Shown here: in pieces, positions 15,416 through 26,559 of the stretch
Layout of the letters: each line of letters begins with the position of its first letter
Position numbering within the stretch: the first letter of the stretch is position 1
DNA from: Phaeoceros laevis
Taxonomy: Eukaryota; Anthocerotophyta; Anthocerotopsida; Notothyladales
Length of the DNA: 49,662 nt
Assembly: GCA_049999765.1 (NCBI GenBank)
Contig: JBNGIQ010007708.1
Span: forward strand, 1 to 49,662
Direction of reading: 5' to 3'
Notes under the pieces: model-generated
What the model saw: the letters and a program-made list of their open reading frames with translations, nothing else
Database searches by the model: none
What the model was told of the DNA's origin: nothing
Position numbers and translations under genes: made by a program

Positions 15416-16193
15416 AAGGTTGGATCCCCAGCCCACGAGATGATAAGCACTAAGAGGTTGGTGGGGGAATCTTATTTTCCAGCCTGTAACATACTTGCCA
15501 TACTTGCCCCACTACCCTAATCTGAAAAGGTCACTGACCGGATTACCCCAAACTAAAAGGGTCAAAAAACCTTTTTCAAACCGGTCAAATTCCCACATTG
15601 GTTTGGAAGGACTTTGGCATGTCCAAACAGATAACTGAAAACTCAAAAAGTTAAAACCCACAATCGAAATTGTAAGATTGTAAGGTGCTAGGGGGGATTA
15701 TTTGTGCTAAAGAAACTAATAAATCTTTGAGAGCAAATTTCTTAGAAGCATTGAAGCAACACGAGACAAAGGTTTGTTGGAATCGACGGAAGAAGAGCTT
15801 TGTGTGGTGTACGACATAAAATAGCATTTAGAGAAGAGGAACATATGGTCCACTATTTTGACTAACTTGGTGGGTGTCTTATGCACCATTGTTTTCTCAA
15901 GGCATGTCATTGATGTGACGAGCATCATACTCATCAAAACCAAGACAAAAAATGAAATCTACTATGGGGAGCACATGAATGGGATGAAAGACTAAATTAG
16001 ATAGTCACCAGCAAAGTGGATGACCTTAAAGTTCGTGCCATTGTCTTTCAAAATTATATAGCACGTGTTTGATCCTTTAACCGCATTGCTAGCATCATTT
16101 ACTTTAGTTGTCGAACACCAAAGCCAAAAGCTTTGCTAATCACTTGACGCTTATGGTCATTATCCCACAAGAATATAGAGGCTTGCTCTATAT

Positions 16194-16828
16194 TCAAAGA
16201 ATGCAAACCTCACTTGTATTTCGGAAAGAAATTGGCCCTGGATATAAAATAGCCCATGAGTCTGATGAAATCATGATTTCAGCGCAAGACTCTTTGTCAT
16301 TTCCGCAAAACACTGATGGGATCTTTGCCACAATATTCACAAGTTGGCATGTCTCTGCTCGGCAATCTGAGTATTCTGGATCTACTGTGCATATAGTAAA
16401 CCAGACATCGCAGTTCTTTCCACTCATCCAATAAGCATCATTAACTATTGCCCATGCTTGATTTTCTGAAGTGAAGTTTTGTCCATCGTACTTTGGGCAA
16501 TTTTTGCCTGCAGCGATTCAACATGTTTTGTCACAAATATGTTCAACTAGGCAAGAATGAGACAAAGCAAAACAAACATGGAAGGTAGGAAATCTTACAT
16601 CATCAAATTAACAAAAGATCACTATGAACTGTGATGCAACATGTATAATATAGGAGTTTATGAAACACAAAGTGAATGGGGGTCTGAAAGAGTACCATGA
16701 GATATGAAGTCCAAGATTGTAGATGCCTTGTGCGTGATCAGGGAACCTTCTGCAGCCTTGGTGCCATACATCTGAAATGAAAACATTATCACTGCAATGA
16801 TCAATACTTGCATGACTGCTTTCCCCAT
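16194..16828 (-). CDS. Small secreted cysteine-rich protein, paralogue of the gene at 931
   Basis: Exon 1 is 16828-16696 and exon 2 is 16507-16194 (phase 1), giving 148 residues. The N-terminus MGKAVMQVLIIAVIMFSFQM is a signal peptide. The mature protein contains KNCPKYDGQNFTSENQAWAIV and ends ISSDSWAILYPGP....TSEVCIL. These match CP..NGEDFSSLNKAWAVV and ISEDIWAYLFPGP....REICVY of the gene at 931-1419. Intron position and phase after the signal peptide are also the same, so the two genes share ancestry. This member has more cysteines in its middle part, so disulfide pairing must differ. It lies in an AT-rich island. Function unknown; probably apoplastic. Confidence 0.7.
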
Positions 16829-17578
16829 AGCTGATCGAGCAAAATATTAACTAGTTTGGGAGACAAGAAAGGATTAATGAGAAGTTTGTAACACCACAAA
16901 ACATCTCAAGGTTGGGTTATGAGTACCGAGGCACCTGCAACCATCCTTATATAGGAATTGTTATCTCGACCTCTTAAAGCTTTTTGACCGAGATTATCTT
17001 TGAATCTTAATTTTCTCTTTGGACTGAAACTAGAGATGTTATTATGTCCCCTTGTCAAGTTGTATAAGTTCAATTTTGAGTAGGCTAGGGAGTTTGGCTG
17101 AGTCCAAAGACTACAAACTACAAACCAAAGAACGAGAATAAAGGTCTGGTGGCAAGTTGGCAACCCAGCAATGCCAACTTGGTGGTGGCTTTTAACGAGT
17201 AGTGGTGGCCTTTAACGAGATTGTTAGATCAATCAAATTGAATTAATGACTCACATAGCGTATGATCGAACTTCGAGTGGCTTATAGGATACCGATCCCG
17301 CCACGTGTGGAGGCCAGGAGGCCTGAGCCACTTGTCGTTGGCCACTTGGAGATGAGGTGAGCGGCATGTTGGGAACCTGATTCATCCCTGGCTACCTGGC
17401 TGTGCAACCTCACCTCTTTCTGTTCCGACGTTACGACTCAGTGTTCAAAACACGTCCTGGCTAGGCTCAATACTCTGAGACCTGCCTCAGACAAGAACTG
17501 CCACCAGTGAGTATCCCGTAAGACTGTGGCGAGCAGCTGAACGCTAGGGTGTGAGCCAGGTGTAGGAAATTTCTAGCG
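16829..17578. other. Intergenic region between two divergent genes
   Basis: This is the upstream region shared by the secreted-protein gene (minus) and the transporter gene (plus). A small direct repeat (GTGGTGGC/CTTTTAACGAG-like) lies at about 17180-17219. No further gene is supported. Confidence 0.5.
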
Positions 17579-18671
17579 ATGGACAGGGGGAGGAGCTGGA
17601 GACACGAAGGAGGAAAATTTCGCAGGTCGAGGAAGGGCATGGATGAGCCATTTCTTGGTGGAGAGCGTCAACACTCGGAAGATTTGGAGAGTAGAGCAGA
17701 AGATGGGAGTGCGGGCAACAAGCCCCCAGCTCTATCGACCTGGGGTGGAGAGTATGCAAAAAGCATGGTTTACGGCGGGCTCGATGCTATTGTGACAAGC
17801 TTCGCTCTTGTTGCTTCGGTGTCTGGTGGAAATTTGCCATCTGGTACAGCTGCATTTCATTCTGGCCTGTTCGGTAAGGTCAAGCAGTATCCTAGTGCAT
17901 GCAACGTCCTGTCATTGACCTAGTTTGGTGGACCAATCGGCAGCTGCGGTTCTGATTCTAGGATTTGCCAACCTGGTTGCCGATGGCATCTCAATGGGAT
18001 TCGGAGATTACTTGTCCGACTCGACTGAGAGGGACTACATTCTCAGCAGGAAGAGGCTCACCGAGTGGGAGATCAAAAACAATCTCTACTCACAAATGCT
18101 GGAGATGGTAGGCGTGTATGAGGAGCATGGCATGGAAAAGCAGGACGCAGAGAAGGTATTTAATTTCAATCATGCTCACCCGGAAGAGTTTGCTTGCTAC
18201 AATTCAGATGGTAGAAGGTTGCATCTCCTGCTTAGGACCCTAAGAGGTTGTGACTGATTTTTTCGGCCTTGCAAATGTGGTGCGAAGGTGGTGCAGGTGT
18301 TCTCCAAGTACAAAGACGTGCTGGCAGAACAGAAGATGACACTTGGGGAGGGTTTGCAGGTGGACGAAGATGAAAGTCCATGGAAGCATGGAGTGGTGAC
18401 CTTCATCTCCTTCCTGTGCTTTGGATGCACACCTCTGCTGACCTACCTCATTGCAAGCCCGTTCACCAACAACCCCCATGTGAAATTTGCAGCAGCTTGT
18501 GTGGTGACTGCCTTTGCACTGGTTTTCCTAGGAATAGCGAAAGCCAAAATCTCAGGTCAGGGGTACTTAGGATCCGCGCTCACAGTTCTGTTTAACGGCA
18601 GCATTGCTGCTGGTGCTGCATACCTCATTGGCTGGGTCTTGAACGATGTCTTCGGCATCGAGGAAGGATGA
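17579..18671 (+). CDS. CCC1/VIT-family vacuolar iron/manganese transporter-like protein, 3 exons
   Basis: Integral membrane protein of the CCC1/VIT1 family, whose members move Fe2+ or Mn2+ into vacuoles or ER bodies. Exons 17579-17843, 17944-18155 and 18288-18671 give 286 residues. The conserved TM1 block is YAKSMVYGGLDAIVTSFALVASVSGG. The next is GFANLVADGISMGFGDYLS, followed by the cytosolic helix SRKRLTEWEIKNN and three C-terminal TM segments (GVVTFISFLCFG, KFAAACVVTAFALVFLGIAKAK, GSIAAGAAYLIGWVL). The YGGLDAIVTSF signature points to the MEB/VIT-like subgroup rather than the classical VIT1 (my recollection). A second in-frame acceptor nine bases downstream (18297) could drop three residues. 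The Ser/Arg-rich first ~55 residues are not conserved. Substrate not provable from sequence. Confidence 0.85.
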
Positions 18672-19804
18672 TTGTCTGGGGGACTTTCCATATGCTTACT
18701 TTTATCTTCCCTTGGGCACGATCTTTGCTAAGTCTGCCTCACCTGGCGACTCCCCGTTAGCTGAGAGCAACGTCCCTGGTCACCGCGCGGGTGTCGTTGC
18801 CACCATTACTCAGAAAGGTCACCGCCCAGAGGACACTCCGACTGCCGGCAGAGATGACGTCTCGCAGAGTGACGGTCACCACCTGAAAACTCGCGACTCC
18901 TGATGAACTTGTCTCAGCGCCGGCACTGCAACCCTAATGTGAACAGCTGAATGCACGAAAGACGGGCATTGCTTGGTGCGTTTGGCGGAGATGCGGGCAG
19001 CGTGTCTCTCGTTCGTACAGCCATTCGCGGAGTCGTGACCGATATTTTCGGCATCGAGGAAGCGTATTGGTTGCAATTGCAAGCTTCTGCGCACCTCTTA
19101 CAATGGTTTCCCAACTTTCCCAATGACTGTGGGGGAGTTTTACTTTTACGGCGTCGGTTCAGGAGATGTGCGTCATAACTAACCTACCTGGCACCTCTGC
19201 GTTGGCTGCAGTATTCACCCGGAAATCCACGCGGGTCACGTTGGACCAACCACTGTCGAAACGCCCCGCCCCTGGTGTGAGACTCCAACTGCTGCGGCCG
19301 GCGATGCTACTTTAGATAGAACATCGAAATATCTACCAATTCCTTTCGTCAAATGTGCGTCTGCGGCCCAGAAGTGCCAAAGTTTCTTCCTTCCTGCAAA
19401 AACCAGAACTCCTCCTGACGAAATCATTCAAGGGCTGGCACCGCAGAGAAACTGTCTGGCTCTCAGATATTCCCTGCGACCGCTGCAGAGTTGGCCGTAC
19501 CATCTTAGGGATTTACACTGGAATGCGCGAGGCCTTGCAAACGAATTTGGTGCCAGTATGTTGCTGAGCTGTGGGAGATGTTCTTGCTATTGTGAAGTAC
19601 CTGAAGAGCTCCTGCTGGAATTTGGCAGGGCGGCACTGCAGAGACTGACCATTTTGGCGATCGGTGCAAGGGCTGCGCAGTCGTAGGAATTTGTGGTTTA
19701 CGCTGGCGCTCTGGCAATTTATTGCAACTGCTTTGCAACTGTAGGAATTTGTGCTAGGCTGGGAAATCTGGTCCCTGAGCACAGCAGCTCTGGGAGGGGC
19801 AAGG
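18672..19804. other. Intergenic: transporter 3' region and ELF4 upstream region
   Basis: No gene supported. A short phrase at about 19036-19062 (GATATTTTCGGCATCGAGGA) repeats the end of the transporter coding sequence (GATGTCTTCGGCATCGAGGA), perhaps a decayed partial duplicate. The sequence at 19730-19760 has an acceptor-like tract, so a 5' UTR intron of the ELF4-like gene is possible. Confidence 0.45.
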
Positions 19805-20197
19805 ATGGCCATGATGGATGAATCGGCTTTGGCCAAGATGAAGGGCAGATTCAGCCAGGTGGACGTCATGTTGGAACACAACAGGGTGCTGATTAATGAG
19901 ATCAACCGAAACCACGAGACACAGATCCCTGAGGACCTCACCAGAAATGTGTCCCTCATCGGGGAGCTGAACCAGAACATCAAGAAGGTGGTGGAGCACT
20001 ACGCCGAGATATCCAGCTCCTTCGTCAAGTTCTTTCCCAATGTCGGGAATGAGGAGGATGTAGGAGATTATGATGCCGAGGAAGAGCTGGAAGGCGAGGA
20101 AGAAGACACAGCTGGAGGCGGAGTTGCCACTTCAGATTCTGGTCCTCCCGCAGAATCCGGGGGGAGCTCTGACAGCTTTCAAAAGAGACGTTTATGA
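19805..20197 (+). CDS. ELF4: ELF4-like protein (DUF1313)
   Basis: Single-exon gene for a 130-residue protein of the EARLY FLOWERING 4 family. In Arabidopsis ELF4 joins ELF3 and LUX in the evening complex of the circadian clock in the nucleus. The family helix-hairpin is evident: FSQVDVMLEHNRVLINEINRNH then IPEDLTRNVSLIGELNQNIKKV, followed by ISSSFVKFF, occupying residues ~14-78. The remaining ~50 residues are an acidic, Gly/Ser-rich tail (EEELEGEEED) not found in short angiosperm ELF4s as far as I recall. The ATG at 19805 was chosen because the frame upstream has no other ATG before a stop. Assignment to ELF4 versus ELF4-like is not resolvable here. Confidence 0.88.
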   Translation: MAMMDESALAKMKGRFSQVDVMLEHNRVLINEINRNHETQIPEDLTRNVSLIGELNQNIKKVVEHYAEISSSFVKFFPNVGNEEDVGDYDAEEELEGEEEDTAGGGVATSDSGPPAESGGSSDSFQKRRL

Positions 20198-21013
20198 TAC
20201 AGGAGGATCCATGCTGTTCTTCCATCCTCCGTAGTGAGTCGGTTTTCCGTCTCAGCTCAGCTTGTGGCGCATCTGTCCCTGCCGTCTCCGATTTCGGTAT
20301 TCCTAAGCCCCCTCGGCCTCGTTTGCCTTTGTTCGTTCCCATGTCCCACATACTTCTTCTGTGCGCCCCTGAGCTGTTGTCGTTACACAGGGCGCAAACG
20401 GCAAGCAAAGAACGGATGACAAGGGTGAGAGTTCCCTGAATTGCCTTCATAGCAAACAGACATGTTCTTGCTACGAAGACGGAAGCTTGCTCACGGCATC
20501 GTTTCTGGCCTAGCATTAGCGTTAGCTTATTTAGGAACGTTTCGACCTTGGGTGGCCTTCTCTGGAACGTCCGAATCGCGACGCGTCTCTTTCCGCGTCC
20601 TTCCGTGAACTTTTTGTAGTCACCTACTGGAACAAAGCAAGGAATTTCTCCACGACCGAGGAGTCCGATGACGGAATCACCACATTGTTTGATTCCGCCT
20701 TCCGAAAGGCTCCTCTTCATCGCTGCGGCCAAGTTCTGGCTTCTGAATGCCCGAGGTTGGTGCAGGGTAGGCTATTGACTGCCTGTCCTTGCTTGCGCGC
20801 AAACTTTGGCTAGGGTGTAAATTGGATCTGGGGGAAGAAAGTAGTTCCTGGCGATGGCTGAAACATGATTGTCCGGCGGCGATCTTGGTGCGGTGGACTT
20901 CTGGAATGCAGGGGAAGGTATGATCTGATGCGAAAGGTGGAGTTGTGGAGGGGAAGTGCTTTGATCCGTGCGTTCCGAGGAATGGTGGTCGAGCCCAAGT
21001 GAAGGACCTTGCA
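20198..21013. other. Intergenic: ELF4 3' region and bZIP promoter/5' leader
   Basis: No gene supported. The overlapping minus-strand frame at 20025-20732 is antisense to the ELF4 coding tail and shows no family features. The last part is probably the 5' leader of the bZIP gene. Confidence 0.5.
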
Positions 21014-24000
21014 ATGGCGGCATTAGAGCCTTGTCCTTTGCCGATGGAGGGCAGCAGTGATCTGCTCGATTTGGCGGATGACTTGGACTGCCACCTTGAT
21101 CTGGCGGATATTAGCGATGATTGGGTGTCACTGATGATGCAGGAGCAAGGCGGGCTTGACTCCCTACCACTTTCGAGGGATTTCTCGTTCTCGCATATGT
21201 CATGTTTAGGGGTTGAGCCGGACGGCAGCCCAAGGGATAACGAGCAAGAGCATGGGCAGCAACAGGAGAATGGAGGTCATTGTAATCATGACATGCCTCC
21301 GGCTGTGGTAGCAGAGAGTCTGTGGGCAGGGATGGAGGCTGGCGAGTCGTCCGCCCACAGCTCGTTGTTCTTGTCGAAGAACGGCTCGGATTGTGATGCG
21401 TCCTTCCAACAAGCAGGGGCTTCGTTGCCCATATCTCGTGTTACGTTGAGTGGCTCTCTTTCCGCAAGCCCTCCGTCCGATCAATTATGTCTTCCTCCAG
21501 GAGATCCTTCTCGCTGGCCTTCATCTCAATCTTCTTTTATGGAGACGGATGCTTGCAGCTCGTTTTTTGTGGATACAGACGGTGGTGTGGATTCTTTGCA
21601 GGACCACCAATTAGACCTTTCCGGTTCTGATGCGTCGATGTCATCGGCTGAGGTTGTACGTGAAGATCCCGGTCATGCTGCTGGTTCGTCCTGTCAATTC
21701 TACGACGTACAGAGTCTACAGACCGGTGTTGTGACTCCTGTATGCTTATCATCATCCGGACAAGCAGATTACGGTTTCTCTGTTACCAGCAGCCCACCGC
21801 AGGTTAGTGGCAGTTCAAGTTCTAGCCGAGAGTGTGGTGGGAACGAGCTTGCTCAAGAAATTCATGGGGACCGTGATTTAGGAAGCGATGGTTCGGACTC
21901 CGACAGCCCTACATCCTCAATCTTCTCTGCCAAGGTCGACGATGTAAACCATTGCACTGTAGACAGCGTGCGCCAGCAAGACGGAAGAGGCTGTCAGCAG
22001 CCCCTCAGTCAGAAAACTGATAAGGTCCCTGGCTTTAGTGATGAAAACAGACTCGGGTCTTCAGCTTCACCTTCTGCCGTTGGTAATTCTGGCGTACAGG
22101 TGGGGAGCTACTATTTGAACCTGAGTTCCGTGTGTCATCAGTCTTCGTCCTGTTTGGATGTTTCTTTGATGCTTGGAATACACAGGCCCAGTCATTAATA
22201 TTGGAGCCGGTTGTGTCTTCAGGGTAAATTTGCAGGTCTGGAGGGCAGTAATATCACTGGTTTGGATAAATGTATAGCATCGTCAGTGAGAGATCAATTG
22301 GGTGCCGAAGACTGTCAAGAGAGGTCCCCCGTTGCTCCACTACGATTGAGGTCAGCAACTAGAGAAGAGAAGGTTGTAGGGAATGGTCCTGGCAAGGAGC
22401 AATTGGGTAAGGGCACAAAGCGGAAAGGTGAGGATAGGTGGGCACCTCAGCAAAGTGGGTCCACTTGCTCTGAAGGTCAGCATAGTGAAGTGAGCGATGG
22501 AGACAAGAAGGAGTTTGGAGATGAAGAGGATGAGAAGAGACAGGCTCGTTTGATGAGGAACCGTGAGAGTGCTCAGCAGTCGAGACAAAGGAAGAAAGTA
22601 TACGTAGATGAGCTGGAGCACAAGCTACGGACCATGACTGCTACTGTAGCGGAGCTAAATGCTACAATAGCTCATTTGACTGCAGAGAATGTGAACCTGA
22701 GGAGGCAGATCAGCTACATTTATCAGCCCCCTCCTGCTGTAGGTGCTAGGCCCCCTATGATGGCTCCGCCATTGATGCCAATGGGGCCTTACCCAGGCAT
22801 CTATGGGATGCGCCCTATGATTCCTGGTGTCCCTGCTCCACCTGTTCCTATACCCAGGCTTAAACCTCAGTCTTCTGCATCAAAATCGACTAAGAAGTCA
22901 AAGGTCTCCGGGAAGGATGAAGGAAGTGAGAAGAAGAGAAAAAGAAAAGCTGCTAGTGCAGCAGTATTGGGTCTTTTCTGCTTTATGATGCTTATTGGCC
23001 CGTATAGTTGGGGCTTGCCTCAGCTGGAGAGCGGTTACGGTAGGGGTAGGGGCTGGGGCGATCGCAGCAGCATGGTCAGGCCCGGTGGAAGAGTATTGAA
23101 CAGCTGGGTAGAGGAAAGTGAACCAACTGGTTTTTGGTCTTCGCTCACGATGTCAAGATGGTTCAAGTATTGGACTCCATCACGTGGGAGGGAAGAAATC
23201 TGTAACGTCACGTGTGTGCCATCTGTGCTGAGAAGGGACAGGAGGCCCACATCTTCTGATAACTTCTTGCGTAAGCAGGTCCCTCAGAAGGGCGTTTATC
23301 AGAACAGGAATGGCAGAAACCCTGTCGGTGTGGGTTACGTCCGTGACTTCAAGGCTCGTCAGCCTCTCCAGAAGAAAGGGTTGGAGGATGGTGAACTTGG
23401 GGCTGGTTCAAGAGCCAAACAGATTCCTGCCAGCAGCCAAATTAACAGAGTTGGTTCACCTGTGGTTCTTGTCGGTGGGGTTCTACTTGCAAATGCTAGT
23501 GAGCCATTTGCTGCATCTCTATCAGTTCCTCGAAACAATCAGCTTGTTACGATTGAGGGCAGTCTCATAATCCAAGCAATTATAGCCGGAGATGAAGCTG
23601 CTAAAAGAGATATGGATCGTAGAGGCAATGGCAAAGGTAAGGACAGCCAGGACAAGGTCTTGGCAGAGGTACTGGGTCAGTACATGGGTAAGAGGCTGGA
23701 CCGAGTAGACGTAGTCGTTCGAGAAGTTGGACATGAGGTGCCAAAACCGGTCTACAGGGAGGCTGCCGGTGAAAGGCGGCATGGAGCCCCGAACAAGGCT
23801 TTAGTTAGAGCTGCTGATGGGGCAGAAAGTAAAACTGTCACAACAAATCAGGGTGCAACGTATAACAACAACGTTCTTGCTGCACTGACTACCGGAGATA
23901 ATTTCTCACAGTTCGTTCTCGATGATGTGACAGGTGAATCTTCTGGTTGGGCATCCTTTCCCTAAGAGTTCGTTTGCTGTACCATGTTTGCAGTTTGCTT

Positions 24001-24520
24001 GGTGATGCAGTTCACATTCATGCTGCCATGGCAAACTTGGCTCAGCTTGGTTTTTGCATGTACAGGTCTGGGATTAAGGGCAGGAATTTGTACAGAGATT
24101 TTTACATTTGATGCAGCTCCTCACGATGGCCAAGTCAGAGATGAACCTGATTTCAACTCCACGGAAGTTTCTGGTGGCACACAGAATGGGACCACAAGCA
24201 ACGAAGGCCGTAGCCGGCGCAGTCGAAGGGACCCCTTTGCTATTCCTTTACCACCTTCTCATGCCCGGGCTTCTGAGATGAGAAACGAGTCCCAGAACGG
24301 GACAGTCTCTGCAGATAGCTTTGAGGGGCAGAAACAGAAGTCGTCCATGGTGGTATCCATTTTCACAGGTCAAGGAACGGAGGATGAGACAACGACCATA
24401 TGCAACGGGGCAAAAGGAAAGGGAAACCTATTTGTGGTCGTCTTGGTTGATGGTGTAAAATACGTGACTTATTCTTGCTGCCTGCCAACCAAGGTGCAGC
24501 CACAGGTAGTAGCTGGCTAG
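21014..24520 (+). CDS. Membrane-anchored bZIP transcription factor, bZIP17/28 type
   Basis: ER-resident transcription factor of the ATF6-like unfolded-protein/salt-stress pathway: it is held by a single TM helix, moves to the Golgi on stress, and is cut so the N-terminal part enters the nucleus. Exons 21014-22099, 22223-23933 and 24066-24520 keep phase and give 1083 residues, longer than angiosperm homologues. Order: acidic N-terminus with DLLDLADDLDCHLDLADISD; basic region RLMRNRESAQQSRQRKK (~471-487) and leucine zipper to ~525; a Pro/Met-rich stretch; Lys-rich segment; TM at ~607-626 (AVLGLFCFMMLIGPYSWGL); then a luminal domain with the family motif ICTEIFTFDAAP. I could not fix a single site-1-protease site. 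An alternative acceptor for exon 2 at 22235 would also keep frame. Confidence 0.9.
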
Positions 24521-25683
24521 CTGCGACTCTCAAGGTTCCATCAAAACCAGATCAATGAGGTTATGTTCAACGGAGAGCCATGTCCATGAGCTGCACAATT
24601 TAAGGGGACAAGGTGCATTTCACATTACTTGGATTTGCTGTCGCCTGCTAGCAATACGAACAGACATCCCAACCCAAGTACTGACCAGGCTGTTACTGTC
24701 ATGTGCAGCAAATAATATTCTGAGCCTCCTTCGCTATTCTGATTGAGACCAGGGCAGCACTTGACGGTCGATTTGTACAGAGCATAGCATTGTGTTGTTC
24801 AACGTAGGCAGATCTTTGATCCACGTAAATGTATCAGTGTATGTCCAAAATTGCATTCCTATACGTTTTACGGGCATCAACCCTGTGTCCCAAATTTGCA
24901 ACCTGGCTTGTCAAAAGGAGTTTATTGAAATGAAATGTAAACATGGTGCTTTGGAAGAAAATAAAGCGGATTTGCGGAACTCGCAGAGTCATTCTCTATG
25001 TAACCGTGCTATGGCTGACTCTTCTGAATGTCATGTAGCTGTTCGTTCCAAGTACCGGATTGTCCGATGCTGATGTCGGGAGCCGTTTCATGCAACTGAA
25101 AAAGTTGCGACCTCGCAATCTCATACGTGGTTTGCCTTGATGCATTGATGTAGGTTAGGAGAAATCGACTGGGTTGAGCTCGTGAAAGACAGCACTGGAT
25201 ATCACCCTACCGGTACTTGTCTGAATGTCAATGAAGGTACTACGGCCTTGTGTGGTGGAGAGCTTGTGATGGATATGTGTTCACTCCAATGGCTAGTTGC
25301 AAGAATACACTGCACAGATGGCATTCACCTGGCACCTGACCTGACGGGGACTTCAAGATTTGGTGACAAAGAAGATCGACCAGTGAAATTGATCAATGAA
25401 AGGTATGCAAAGAAACGCTGCCGCACAACAGTACTAGTAGTTCTGGCGCTACTCATCTTGCTTCAAGACACCAGCGATGTAATCCCTAGCATTGAGAATG
25501 CTCAAAGCATTTACTGCTCGCATCTGTCTTCAAACTTGAACAGGTGATGTGGTCAAGACCACATCAGGGGCCGCAGAACTTCCAATATGATTGCAGTTAA
25601 TTTCCGGTTTTCTTTGCAGGGTACTTGATGAACGAAACGAGACTCCTCTGAGCTAAAGCATTAATTAGTCAGTTCGCCAGATT
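24521..25683. other. Intergenic: bZIP 3' region
   Basis: A possible poly(A) signal AATAAA lies at about 24959. An open frame at 25182-25547 begins at GTG, has a hydrophobic stretch (TTVLVVLALLILLQ) and matches nothing I know. It is probably chance or untranslated sequence, although an unrecognised small gene cannot be excluded. Confidence 0.4.
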
Positions 25684-26217
25684 CTAGTACGAGTCTTGTT
25701 CCATATCTGCATCAGCAGGTCCCAGATATTCCATATTGAAAACAGGGTGGTTGCGGATGCCGTCAATTGACAGTCCAGCAGAAATTGCTGCTCCCATAGC
25801 CAATGCGTTCTGCCAGGATTCAGGGCTCTGCTGCTGTTGCTGCTGAGTCAGGGCTGGGAAGGTCGCATTGGTCAATGGATCAAACATTTGCGCCTCTCGT
25901 GCATCCCTTGTTCGCTTCTTTGATTGGTGGCCATAATCATCTGCAGGTGCGATACGTGCCTCCAGCACGTCTGATGAGCGTTTCCGTTGTTCTTGCTTTG
26001 ACATCGAGCGAGACTTTCGGGCATGAAGTGCACTTAGGTTGTTCACCGGTCCTGCCAAACTCTCCCGGAGCTCTTCAACTGTGCACCCGTTCGAGAAATT
26101 TGAAGCTTTCATCGACTGATTGCACCCGGTCAGAAGAGATTTGTTGGAAGTTGACGCGTCCAATGTTTCCCACTGGTGATCGTCGATCTCCGAGCTCCAA
26201 CTCATGTCGGACGCCAT
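25684..26217 (-). CDS. Unrecognised 177-residue protein, probably nuclear
   Basis: Single open frame from ATG 26217 to TAG. I do not recognise the family. Visible: an acidic, Trp-containing start (SDMSWSSEIDDHQWETLD), a segment VEELRESLAGPVNNLSALHARKS that could form a helix, basic patches (KQEQRKR, KKRTRD) that could act as nuclear localisation signals, a short glutamine run (TQQQQQQSPESW), and a C-terminus NALAMGAAISAGLSIDGIRNHPVF. Codon use and length make chance unlikely. It lies downstream of the PPR pseudogene on the same strand with its own start. A transcriptional or scaffold role would be guesswork. Confidence 0.55.
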   Translation of the reverse strand: MASDMSWSSEIDDHQWETLDASTSNKSLLTGCNQSMKASNFSNGCTVEELRESLAGPVNNLSALHARKSRSMSKQEQRKRSSDVLEARIAPADDYGHQSKKRTRDAREAQMFDPLTNATFPALTQQQQQQSPESWQNALAMGAAISAGLSIDGIRNHPVFNMEYLGPADADMEQDSY

Positions 26218-26559
26218 CTCTCTTTCACCACTTTGCTGGTGCAATCTGCAATTTGCTGCCTCACAGTGCTACTTCACAGCTTCGGCCACCTGCGGACCAA
26301 GTTCACTGCTCTTGCGTTCCTATTTGCTTGCCAGATCTTGCTGAGGCTCGAGACTTCGGCTGGAACATTGTCTTGACAGGGAAGTCCGCCTACTTCAAGG
26401 CTGGATGAGCCTTGAAAACGGAACGTCAGGCGAATAAGCTCCCCGCCCCTAGACCTGCCACTGGACTGACTCATGTGACAGGACCCCGAGGTACGCGGAT
26501 TGCGGTACAAGTTTACCGCCGGTCTGCCGCCCACTGCTACAGTTCACCGCCGGTCTGCG
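26218..26559. other. Intergenic
   Basis: Short spacer holding the presumed promoter of the 177-residue gene (minus). A direct repeat, CACCGCCGGTCTGC-like (gtttaccgccggtctgccg / gttcaccgccggtctgcgg), lies at about 26510-26560. Nothing else seen. Confidence 0.4.

Larger units (their letters stand above)
14879..16193. other. AT-rich island, no gene recognised
   Basis: Clearly more AT-rich than the flanking genes, with two tandem repeats (15203-15268 and 15306-15415) and similar short phrases near 15110 and 15670 (aattgtaagattg). No transposon protein, LTR pair or terminal inverted repeat was found. The minus-strand frame at 15716-15943 is not recognisable. Confidence 0.5.

Noticed and set aside
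14879-16193. LTR retrotransposon or other mobile element in the AT-rich island
   Set aside because: I found no paired long repeats, terminal inverted repeats, target-site duplications or transposon protein motifs; only local tandem repeats.
20025-20732. 235-codon open frame on the minus strand
   Set aside because: It overlaps the conserved ELF4-like coding region antisense, has no recognisable domain and reads as the shadow of that gene and its UTR.
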